NCBI GenBank assembly: GCA_028713675.1
Contig: JAQTNV010000023.1
Span: 1 to 53,828, forward strand
Length of the DNA: 53,828 nt
DNA from: a bacterium
GTDB lineage: Bacteria; Desulfobacterota; JAPLJL01
Direction: 5' to 3'
In this document: in pieces, positions 41,595 through 50,900 of the stretch
Numbering within the stretch: position 1 is the first letter of the stretch
Layout of the letters: every line of letters starts with the position of its first letter
Program-made: the position numbers and the translations under genes
Notes under the pieces: model-generated
What the model was told of the DNA's origin: nothing
Databases searched by the model: none
The model's input: only the letters and a program-made list of their open reading frames with translations

Positions 41595-44500
41595 TTGAGT
41601 AAATCGGCAAAATTAACCGGAATTTTGGCTTTCGCTTTGGGAATGCTGATTGTCGGCGGCTGGACCATGAGCGGCTGCGGTATCAGCGAAGATCAGCAGC
41701 AGAAGATCGTCAGCAAGTTCATCGACAGCGACAACGACGGCCTTACCGATAACGATGAAATCATGAAATACCATACCGGCCTGGCCAGCCGCGACACCGA
41801 CGGCGACGGTCTCATTGACGGGGATGAGGTGAACAAATACGGCACCGACCCCTTGGATTGGGACACCGACGACGACGGTTATTCGGATGGTCAGGAGGTC
41901 AATTGCGGTTATGATCCACTCAATAACGGAAACCCGGGAAATGTTGATTCCGATTATGATGGGTTAAACGATATAAATGAATGTATTTATAACTGTGATC
42001 CCAACAATCCGGACACTGATGGCGATCACTGGAACGATTGGGCCGAAGCTTATTATTATGGAACCGGTTGCCGGGATTCCAATTCATATCCAGGCCTTCC
42101 CCGGGTTTTGATCAACGAGGTTTATAACGGCGGATTCAATCCGCTGGCAATAATGACCAGTGCCACCTGGGTTGAGCTTTATAACCCTGAAGATTACGCG
42201 GTGGACATAACCTGGTGGCAGTTGTGTGTTCAGACTGACGTCAGCTGGGGTTCAGTCTGGTGCGACTACCTGGTTGACTGGATTCAAGAACTCATCGAGG
42301 ATCAGCCGCTGATGATTGAGCCGGGTCAGTATCTGGTCTTGGATTTCACCAACGGGATTCTCAATACGACCGATCATAAATATTACCAGTACGATTATCC
42401 CTTCTCCTTCTGCGATTCTTTGGGTGATTCCGGGTCGGTTTACCTCCTGAATGATAACGGGGTATCGGTGGATTTCCTCCGCTGGGGCAGTAATGGGTCC
42501 TGGCCGATTACTTATCCCGGGGCGGCCTGGTATGAGGAAACGGGCCTGACCTATAACTGCGGCCAATACCTGACCCTTTCCCGGGACACCGAGAGCACCG
42601 ATACCGACTGGGACCGCGACTGGCAGCTCTGGTTCCCCACGCAAGGGTCCCTGGCCTCTTTGGATGCCGATGGAGACTTGCTTCCCGATGCCCTGGAACA
42701 ATTGCTGGGGACCGATCCCAATGACCCCGATACCGACGGCGACGGCTGGGACGACGGCTTTGAAGTATTTCACGGGACTGACCCCCTCGATCCCAACGAC
42801 CCGAATCCTGCCGACGCCGATGGCGACGGCTATCCCAACGCCGTCGACTGCAAGCCGCTGGATTATTACATCAACCCCGGGCGGATCGAGATCTGCAACG
42901 GGATTGACGATAACTGCAACCAGGCTGTCGACGAGGGCTGTGACCCCGGGAGTGACGGGGTGATATTGCAGGGAAACTACCTCAAGCTCGGGATCAACCC
43001 GGACAATTCCCTGATCACGAACCAGACCCAGACCGGGATCCAGTACGATTCTGCCGGCACGGGTGCAAATTGGACCTCAGACTGGATTTATCCGGGTTCA
43101 CCTTACGAATTCTGGTCGGTGACTTATAACGGAACCCTGCTGACTAACGCCAGGATGTCAGGCCCCTCGGATATCCCGATGTCCCTGATGAACCAGAGCC
43201 AGGGCTCCACCCTCCGCGCGGCCGGCGCCGGGAAAACCCCGGACGGCAATATAATCATTACCCAGATAGTGGAATTCACGAAAGGGTCCAAGTACGCGAT
43301 GTTCACCGTGACGTTCGAAAACCCCTCGCTCCTGCCGCTTATGAATTTTGCTTATCTCCGCGGCGTGGATCCGGACATGGATTCCTACATATCTGGTTCA
43401 GCCACCTATAACGACGTGATGTTCGATTCCACGGCTTATTTTCCCGCATTGGTGCTGGCCACCGGACCCAGTTCCAATTACACCCTCGGCCTTGGTTCCC
43501 TTGATGCGACGGCGCGGGCTTCTAATATTGGTTGGAGCGAGTACGATCCGCTCTGGGTTTGGAACAATCAATATGATCCCAATGGCTCCGAGAATGACAC
43601 GATTAACGCCCTGGCCCATAACCTTGTCAGTCTGCCGGGGTATAGCGCCATCACCATCACTTTTTATTATGTTGTCGGGGATAACCCCACGGACGCGCAG
43701 GCGAATTTTATTTATATCGGGGATAGCGATCATGACGGCATGCCCGACGAATGGGAAATCGCCAACGGCCTGGACCCGGAAAACCCTCTGGACGCGATCC
43801 TGGACCCGGATTCCGACGGCTTGCCGAATCTGACCGAATACTACCTTGGCACTAATCCGAATGATGCCGATACCGATGACGACGGGCTGACCGATTACGA
43901 GGAAATCAACGCGACTTACGGTTATTACACCCTTCCCACCGTGGCCGACACGGACGGGGACGGCATATCGGACGGGCAGGAGGAACTCACTTTCCTGACC
44001 AATCCGCTCCTGACTGACACGGATCTGGACGGGCGCAGCGATTACCAGGAGATCTGCTACGACGGCAACTGCGCCACCTATGTCCCCGGGGTCGACACCG
44101 ACCCGAACATCGCGGACACCGACGGCGACGGGTTCGGCGACGGCTCCGAGGTGACCTGGGGCTCCGACCCCCTCAACCCCGCTTCGATCCCATCCCACTA
44201 TTGCGATGTGGGGGTCAAGATCGGCACCGTGCCGATCGGCAGCAGTATTTACCAGTTTTTCGAAAATCCGCCCGATTTTGATCTTGCCCACGGCAAGATC
44301 TGTTTCGTTCCCGACGGGTTCGGGGGCTATGTCGTTTACTCCGGTCCCCACGTTTTCCCGTCCATTCCCATCGCCGGCACGCCGATCCTGGACTGCGATG
44401 ACTGCAACGAGTCCATCGCCCTCTCCAGTCCTTTCCCGTTTTACGGGATTCCTTTCCCGACCGTATATGTGGATTCGAACGGTTATGTGAATTTCCTGCC

Positions 44501-45689
44501 GTCTCCCCTGGGTACGACCGGGGATAACTCTCCGGATTCCGGGAATTTCCTGGGTGAAACCCGGCTGGCGATGTTCTGGAACGATCTCGATCCGTCAGAC
44601 AGCGGAACCGTGTCTTTTGAGGACCGGGCCGATCGTCTGGTCCTGACCTATGAGAATGTGACAGAGTCGTTAGGGTCGAACAGCAACAGTTTCCAGGCCG
44701 AGCTGATTTACGCCACGGGAGAAATCATGATCACCTTCGGTGATGTTGACGCCGTTTATGGCCTGGTCGGGATTTCCCCCGGGATTGCGGCCACCGACAA
44801 CCCGACCGATTTCAACCCCGACGCCGACAGCGACGGGCTGGAAGCCTGGGGCGAGATAACCGCGGGGACCGACCCCAACAATCCGGACAGCGATGGCGAC
44901 GGGATGCCGGACGGCTGGGAGGTGCACAACGGGCTGGATCCGCTCGACCCGGCAGATGCTTCCCTCGACCCGGACTCGGACGGTTTGACCAGCCTCGAAG
45001 AGTACGGACTGGGGACTGATCCACAGGATTCCGACACCGATAATGACGGACTGCTCGATGGAGACGAGGTCAATGAATTCTCTACCGATCCGCTTGATAA
45101 CGATTCCGATGACGACGGAATGACCGATGGGTTAGAGGTCTGCTACGACCTTGACTGCGACAACTACACCCCGGGCAGCGATACCGATCCGAATGACTCG
45201 GACACCGATGGCGATTATTGGAGTGACGGGAGCGAAGTCTCTCACGGCTGGGATCCGCTGTCTAATGCTTCGCCTGGTTATTCTCCTTCATGCAATGGGG
45301 GGTGCACCTTATGGACCGTAAATGGTACCGCGAGGTTGTTTGACACCCTTCCGAGGACAGACACAACCTCATATTCGACCGCCAGAAGCAATTGCCTTGC
45401 CCTCGGCGGGGATATGATCAATTTCGACGAGCTTTGGGCATGGCAACACAATGTCTATACGGTGAGCAGTGCGGACATCGCCTATTATTCTTATGAGGAC
45501 GCCACTTTCTGCGCGGCCCATCCTGGTGAATGGGGTTCTGCTCCTACCTGCTGCGGAATGATCGGGGACGGGTTTGGCTGGGATGATTACGTAGATTGCA
45601 CCTGCCACGATTGTGACGACGGCAATAATTATGCGCTGGACGTTTTTTCCAACTCTAATAACGGCGGATATGCATGTGTCTGGAGATGA
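41595..45689 (+). CDS. A1: large surface lipoprotein (TSP3 repeats, lamin-tail, MopE and nidogen-like domains)
   Basis: A 1364-residue protein starting at TTG with an excellent AAGGAGG. Lipobox M-S-G-C (Cys28). Calcium-binding thrombospondin-3 repeats (D-x-D-x-D-G-x-x-D) at about 40-135, 350-405, 710-870 and 1075-1235 separate globular parts. These are a lamin-tail domain (165-345; RVLINEVYNGG, WVELYNPEDYAVDI), a MopE-type motif (400-452; DGDGYPNAVDC, CNGIDDNCNQAVDEGC), an unrecognised beta domain (455-705), a nidogen-like sandwich (about 880-1070; VYVDSNGYVNFLP, ARLAMFWNDLDPSDSG-like) and a Cys-rich end (1240-1364). That end loosely resembles a C-type-lectin fold (ARSNCLALGGDMINFDELW). Residues 20-80 are almost identical to those of A2 (48000). 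Followed by a strong terminator. Confidence 0.88.
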   Translation: MSKSAKLTGILAFALGMLIVGGWTMSGCGISEDQQQKIVSKFIDSDNDGLTDNDEIMKYHTGLASRDTDGDGLIDGDEVNKYGTDPLDWDTDDDGYSDGQEVNCGYDPLNNGNPGNVDSDYDGLNDINECIYNCDPNNPDTDGDHWNDWAEAYYYGTGCRDSNSYPGLPRVLINEVYNGGFNPLAIMTSATWVELYNPEDYAVDITWWQLCVQTDVSWGSVWCDYLVDWIQELIEDQPLMIEPGQYLVLDFTNGILNTTDHKYYQYDYPFSFCDSLGDSGSVYLLNDNGVSVDFLRWGSNGSWPITYPGAAWYEETGLTYNCGQYLTLSRDTESTDTDWDRDWQLWFPTQGSLASLDADGDLLPDALEQLLGTDPNDPDTDGDGWDDGFEVFHGTDPLDPNDPNPADADGDGYPNAVDCKPLDYYINPGRIEICNGIDDNCNQAVDEGCDPGSDGVILQGNYLKLGINPDNSLITNQTQTGIQYDSAGTGANWTSDWIYPGSPYEFWSVTYNGTLLTNARMSGPSDIPMSLMNQSQGSTLRAAGAGKTPDGNIIITQIVEFTKGSKYAMFTVTFENPSLLPLMNFAYLRGVDPDMDSYISGSATYNDVMFDSTAYFPALVLATGPSSNYTLGLGSLDATARASNIGWSEYDPLWVWNNQYDPNGSENDTINALAHNLVSLPGYSAITITFYYVVGDNPTDAQANFIYIGDSDHDGMPDEWEIANGLDPENPLDAILDPDSDGLPNLTEYYLGTNPNDADTDDDGLTDYEEINATYGYYTLPTVADTDGDGISDGQEELTFLTNPLLTDTDLDGRSDYQEICYDGNCATYVPGVDTDPNIADTDGDGFGDGSEVTWGSDPLNPASIPSHYCDVGVKIGTVPIGSSIYQFFENPPDFDLAHGKICFVPDGFGGYVVYSGPHVFPSIPIAGTPILDCDDCNESIALSSPFPFYGIPFPTVYVDSNGYVNFLPSPLGTTGDNSPDSGNFLGETRLAMFWNDLDPSDSGTVSFEDRADRLVLTYENVTESLGSNSNSFQAELIYATGEIMITFGDVDAVYGLVGISPGIAATDNPTDFNPDADSDGLEAWGEITAGTDPNNPDSDGDGMPDGWEVHNGLDPLDPADASLDPDSDGLTSLEEYGLGTDPQDSDTDNDGLLDGDEVNEFSTDPLDNDSDDDGMTDGLEVCYDLDCDNYTPGSDTDPNDSDTDGDYWSDGSEVSHGWDPLSNASPGYSPSCNGGCTLWTVNGTARLFDTLPRTDTTSYSTARSNCLALGGDMINFDELWAWQHNVYTVSSADIAYYSYEDATFCAAHPGEWGSAPTCCGMIGDGFGWDDYVDCTCHDCDDGNNYALDVFSNSNNGGYACVWR

Positions 45690-45756
45690 CCGGGCGAGGA
45701 AGATAATTGATCCGCCAATGTTACGGTGAAAAATTATAGCGGCAACTGGTAACAGA

Positions 45757-45797
45757 TGAGAAAAAAGGCGGCCTGGTAAAGGCCGCCTTTTTTCTCT
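45757..45797 (+). terminator. Terminator between A1 and B1
   Basis: Stem AAAAAAGGCGGCC / GGCCGCCTTTTTT with a 7-base loop; near-perfect 13-bp stem ending in T6. Confidence 0.92.
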
Positions 45798-45807
45798 GAA
45801 TGAGGAA

Positions 45808-47736
45808 ATGATTAAATCCAAAGCAACTTTCTCCATCTTGTTGCCCGCGGCCTTTTTCGGGGCCTTTCTTTTCACCTGCGGCGGGGGCGGCGGGATAAGC
45901 AGGACTCAGGACACCGACGGGGACGGGATGCCGGATTATTGGGAAATCCAGTACGGCCTCAATCCTTCGAACCCAAACGACGCCAGCCTGGACCTCGATA
46001 ATGACGGGTATACCAATCTCGAGGAGTACCAGGGCGGAACTGATCCGACCGTGCCGGACCCGCCCAAGGAACTGTGCAACGGACTGGATGACGACGGGAA
46101 CGGTTTTATTGACGAGATCTGGCTGGAAAAAGGGAAGCCCTGCGGGAAGTGCGGGATTTACCAGTGCTCGCTTGACGGTCTGGCCCTGGAATGCCAGGGG
46201 GAGGGGACCTGCGCTCCGGGGGAGAACAAGATCTGCGGGACCAACGGGATAAAAACCTGTCTGGCCACCTGCGAGTGGAATGATTGCGTTGAGACACCCC
46301 AGTGCCCGATGACGGGACAGGTCAGGTCCGCCGCCTGCGGCTATTGCGGCGAGGGCACCCAGAGAGCCACCTGTCTTTCGAACGGGACCTGGGGTGAATG
46401 GGGAGCGTGCGAGGACCTGGGCTGCCGGCCGGGGGCGGACATAATCTGTTTTGATGGCACGAAGGGCGGAACGAAAACCTGCGGGGATGATTGCCGGTTG
46501 GGCGATTGCGCGGCGGGGTGCACCCCGGGAGCGCGGATCTCCGAGGTGTGCGGCGAGTGCGGGGGGACCCGGGCCCGGATTTGCCTGACCGGCGGTGTCT
46601 GGGGCCCGCCGGGTGATTGCGTCTGCGCGGAGCAGTCCGCGAGCATTGATGTTCCCGGTTACGGAACCCAGACCCGGACCTGCGGGATTGAAACCGGTTG
46701 TAACTGGTCTTCCTGGGGGTACTGCGGCGGGGGGGAATGCAGTTTCGGCGATGTCGAGACGGAGACCTGCGGCTGCGGGGGGCATGGCCTCACGAACAGG
46801 ACCTGCGGGGACGATTGCGCGTGGGGGGAATGGAGCGCCTGCTCCGGTGATTATGATGAGATCCCTCCCTCCCGACCGGTTCCGGGGACGCCGCGGGAAA
46901 GAGAAACGGTCACGGACTTCCCGGTTCCCCTGACCTGGACGGCCAGCTCCGACGCCTGCGGTCTGAGCGAGAATTACGCCTATGAATTAAACGTGAGTAA
47001 TGATCCGGTATTTTTCCCATCGTCGGTAACTCGGGAGACCAATTCGACATCTTACCTCCTGGATTCGGTGAGCCATGGCACCTGGTATTGGCGCGTCCGG
47101 GCCCGGGACGCTTCCGGGAATTTAAGCGACTGGAGCCCGGCCGGAAGATTTGAATATCTTCCCGAACAGGTCTTTATCGAAGATTTCGACGGGGTTTTCC
47201 CCGGGAATTCCTGGCGGGTGGGAGATCTCAACCCGGCCGGAGGGGACGATTATTGGGACCAGAGCAATTCCCGGGTTCCCGAAGCAGTTTTCACCGGAGG
47301 CCAGGCGGGCGGGATGACATACAGCGCCTGGTGCGCCGGGAAGGGAAGACAGGGAGACGCCGATTGCGGCGGCGGGATCAACCCGAAGTTTCGGAATTAC
47401 GACAACGGGATGGAGGCCTATCTCGAAAGAGATCTGGACCTGCTTCCTTTTACCCAGGCCCGGCTGATTTTCCGGTTTTGGCAGGAAACGGCCGATGCCG
47501 GGGATTGCCTGAAGGTCAAAATATTTAAACCCGGACAACCGGAAAGCGGAGTCCCCGGGACTTGGAACACGCTATTTTCCAGTTGCAGTGATTCGAGCGG
47601 ATGGGAACTAAAGGTTGTCGACCTGTCTGAATACGCGGGTGATTGGACTACCCTCCAGTTTGTTTTTGAAAGTGATGGCTCCGGCCACTGCGCAGAAGGT
47701 GCGTATCTCGACAATATTGTCGTGGAGGGGTGGTAA
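45808..47736 (+). CDS. B1: Cys-rich surface lipoprotein (TSP3, MopE-like, TSP1-like repeats, FN3, MAM-like domain)
   Basis: A 642-residue protein with start ATG 45808 after GAGGA. Lipobox-like L-F-T-C (Cys24) followed by a Gly run. Residues 32-90: TSP3-like DTDGDGMPDYWEIQYGLNP. Residues 90-110: MopE-like CNGLDDDGNGFIDE. Residues 110-350: about six Cys repeats of roughly 35-40 residues with G-x-R-x-C...W-G-x-W-x-C, recalling thrombospondin type 1 (TQRATCLSNGTWGEWGAC). Residues 352-450: fibronectin III (GTWYWRVRARDASGNLSDWSP). Residues 452-642: a jelly-roll/MAM-like domain (FIEDFDGVFPGNSWRVGD, ending GAYLDNIVVEGW). B2 at 52653 is a close paralogue. Probably an extracellular binding protein paired with A1; ligand unknown. 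Confidence 0.85.
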   Translation: MIKSKATFSILLPAAFFGAFLFTCGGGGGISRTQDTDGDGMPDYWEIQYGLNPSNPNDASLDLDNDGYTNLEEYQGGTDPTVPDPPKELCNGLDDDGNGFIDEIWLEKGKPCGKCGIYQCSLDGLALECQGEGTCAPGENKICGTNGIKTCLATCEWNDCVETPQCPMTGQVRSAACGYCGEGTQRATCLSNGTWGEWGACEDLGCRPGADIICFDGTKGGTKTCGDDCRLGDCAAGCTPGARISEVCGECGGTRARICLTGGVWGPPGDCVCAEQSASIDVPGYGTQTRTCGIETGCNWSSWGYCGGGECSFGDVETETCGCGGHGLTNRTCGDDCAWGEWSACSGDYDEIPPSRPVPGTPRERETVTDFPVPLTWTASSDACGLSENYAYELNVSNDPVFFPSSVTRETNSTSYLLDSVSHGTWYWRVRARDASGNLSDWSPAGRFEYLPEQVFIEDFDGVFPGNSWRVGDLNPAGGDDYWDQSNSRVPEAVFTGGQAGGMTYSAWCAGKGRQGDADCGGGINPKFRNYDNGMEAYLERDLDLLPFTQARLIFRFWQETADAGDCLKVKIFKPGQPESGVPGTWNTLFSSCSDSSGWELKVVDLSEYAGDWTTLQFVFESDGSGHCAEGAYLDNIVVEGW

Positions 47737-47806
47737 GTCGGTAGCAGGTAGCCAGTAGCCGGTAACCAGTAGCCGGTAACCAGCAACTAGAACCCTGAAA
47801 TTTTCC
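47737..47806. repeat. Heptameric array, GGTAGCC type
   Basis: Units ggtagca / ggtagcc / agtagcc / ggtaacc / agtagcc / ggtaacc / agcaact / agaaccc, about nine units with high regularity. The rest of the gap to 47999 is AT-rich promoter DNA. Confidence 0.8.
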
Positions 47807-47872
47807 TGCCTGTGATTTGAATCACCAAAACGCTCTTTTCCTAATTTCTTCATAAAAAAATGAAAAAATAAG

Positions 47873-47900
47873 TTGATTTTGTTTTATATTATGATATAAA
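47873..47900 (+). promoter_or_regulatory. Candidate promoter of surface protein A2
   Basis: TTGATT (47873-47878), a 16-base spacer and TATAAA (47895-47900). A weak CRP-like half-site (TGTGA, 47916-47920) follows. Confidence 0.45.
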
Positions 47901-47999
47901 TATCAATCTGGTGGGTGTGATAGGCATATAATTTGTATATCGGCCAATTTAAAATATCGCTGGAAAAATAACCCCAAGTGTAATAACCCGGGAGGCATA

Positions 48000-50900
48000 G
48001 TGGACTGTTCTATGAAAACAAAGAGATTCGGAAAAGAAATTTTTTTCCTCGCCCTGATATTGGGGATAATGATTGCCGGCGGCTGGACCATGAGCGGCTG
48101 TGGTATCGACGAGGATCAGCAGCAGAAGATCGTCAGCAAATTCATCGATAGCGATAACGACGGTCTTTCCGATAACGATGAAATCATGAAATACCATACC
48201 GGTCTGGCCAGCCGTGACACCGACGGCGACGGCCTCCTCGACGGGGATGAGGTGAGCCTTGGTACCGACCCCTTGAGTTCCGACACCGACGAAGACGGGA
48301 TGCCCGACGGTTGGGAGGTGCAGTACGGGTTGGACCCCCTGTATTGGGATGACCGCAATTGGGACCTCGATGGGGATAGTCTGAGTAATGTTAATGAGTA
48401 CCAGTACGGGACATTGCCCAATAACCCCGACACCGACGAAGATGGGATGCCCGACGGTTGGGAGGTGCAGTATGGGTTGAACCCCACCTCCAACGATGCC
48501 GACTGGGACAACGACTCGGACGGCCTGACCAATTATCAGGAATACCTGCGCGGGACCAACCCCAACAACCCCGACACTGACGGGGACACCTTTCAAGACG
48601 GCTGGGAGGTGCTGAACGGGTTTAATCCTCTCAACGCGAGCGATCCAATGATTGGTGACGACGGTGACCGGGACGGCATTCCTGACAATTTGGAAAACAT
48701 CCTTTATCAAACCAGCCCGAACAGCGCGGACACGGATGGGGACGGCTATCCCGACAAGTTCGAGATCGATAACGGAAGCGACCCCTCCGATCCGAACTCA
48801 ATCCCGGACGTGACCAAGGTGGTGATCAACGAATTTTTCGCCGGGAAATGCACCTGGGTGGAACTTTATAATGTGGGGAGCGAGCCGGTGAACCTGGGAA
48901 ATTGGACCTTGCGGCTGGACTTGGGTTCCGTCGGAGTAACCGACCAAAAAATCTCTGATGCCTGGGGTAATTTCACGCTGGCTCCGAAGCAGACAGTGGT
49001 TTTGGATACCGCGAACGGCACGAATACAGCTTCCCATCGATATGCCAATGCCTGCGATACTTATTGCGATAGTGTGGGCTCATACGGGGCTGCGGTTTTG
49101 ATTAACCATACCGGAACGGCGGTGGATTTTGTCAGGTGGGGTGGGCATTGGCCGGTGACGGCCCCGAACCCTCCCGCGGGAACCAGCTGGAGCGCAGCCG
49201 GGCCGATTTATTACGGATGCCCGGCCGGTGACAGCCTGCAGCGGAACATCTGGGGAACGGACACCGATACGGAGAAGGACTGGTCGGTGGGTTTCTCCAC
49301 CCCGGGACAGCCGAATTCTCCTGATAGCGACGGAGACGGCCTCTCCGATTGGGCGGAAGCGAATATCAACAATACTGATCCGGGCAGCGCCGACACTGAT
49401 GGCGATGGTTACCCGGATGGGCTTGAAGTCGCGAAGGGGACGGATCCGAACAGCGCATCCAGCTCTCCTGCCGGGATCATTCCGGAGGTGGAGCCGAACG
49501 GGACCGCCGCTCAGTGCACCACGGTTGGGGATCTGGGCAAACAGGCCTGGGGACAGCTCTATCCCCGCTATCCTCAGTTCACCGAATTTTATGAGGATTT
49601 CTCCGACGGGACATTTACGGACACCTTCCAGGCCCTGGGCGGAGGAACCAATAATCTGAGGAATTACGACGGCCACACCAACTCGCTTTGCGTTTATGGA
49701 AACGTCAACAACATCCACGCCTACACCAAGCAGTCATTTTCCGGCGACATGCTTTTCGATTTTGATTACCGCCTTAATGGGTCTGCCGGGGACGGCGGCG
49801 TGTTTTTCGGAGTGAAAAACCAGGACAACGGCATTCTCATGGCTTTGCGGCCGGGTGGATGGGAGATTTATTCCCGGATCGCCGGAAACTGGTATTCCAT
49901 GACTGCCGGCCAAATAAACAACCTTAACCGGCTGTATGATAACCAGTGGGACCATTTTCAGATCGTGGTTCGGGATGGAGTGTACCAATTATATGAAAAT
50001 GAAACTTACCGGGGATCTTTCCTGGGACCACTCAACATCGGGTCTGTCGGCCTCAGGGGATGGGAGAATTCCAGCCGGGAGAACTGCATCGACAACGTCC
50101 GGGTCGCTTCCCTTCCCCGCCCGCCGGAAACATTTTTCACTGATTTTTCCCATAGCAATTATGAGAATAATACTATCAATATAATTTCCGCGGTATATGG
50201 GAAAAATGGTTATTATTGCGATCAGACGAATTATTTCCGAAGTCAATGCAACGGCGCATCCAGCTGCAGCGCCGCTACACACAATGGCATATGCGGGGAT
50301 CCTTTGGCTGGGACTTATAAGGCGGTTATTGTTCGTTATACATGTGGAAATGAAAGCAGGTCTTTAATCGTTGGTGAAGGTGGAACCGTTTCAATTTCGT
50401 GTTATAAGGATTCCTTGGATACCTTCCAACAATCTAACTCAGGCGCCCTGTACGTATCCACTGTCGGCAACCACACCGACGCTCTTTGCGGTTATAACTT
50501 TGCGAACGATATCCATGCTTATACCCAGAACATGTCCTTCAATAACGGGGTTCTGGAGTTCGACTACTACCTCAAGGGGGGCAACCCGGACGGGGGGGTA
50601 TTCTTCCGGGCCCAAGATTCGGAACACGGCTATCTGCTCGCCCTTGCTTCCGGGTCATGGAACCCCTATCGAAGAACTCCCGGCAATTGGAGTGGGATCA
50701 GTGTCACGAATTACTCCGGGCTCACGATTGGAGCCAACCGCTGGCATCATTTCAAGCTGGTCATGGATGGAGGCAATTTCAGCTTATTCGAGGAAGGAGT
50801 GCTGAGGGGCACTTTCGTGGATTATAAATACACCTCGGGAGGCGTCGGCCTGCGCGCGCCCTGGCACGGCTATTCCGATTCGACCTGTATCGATAACCTC

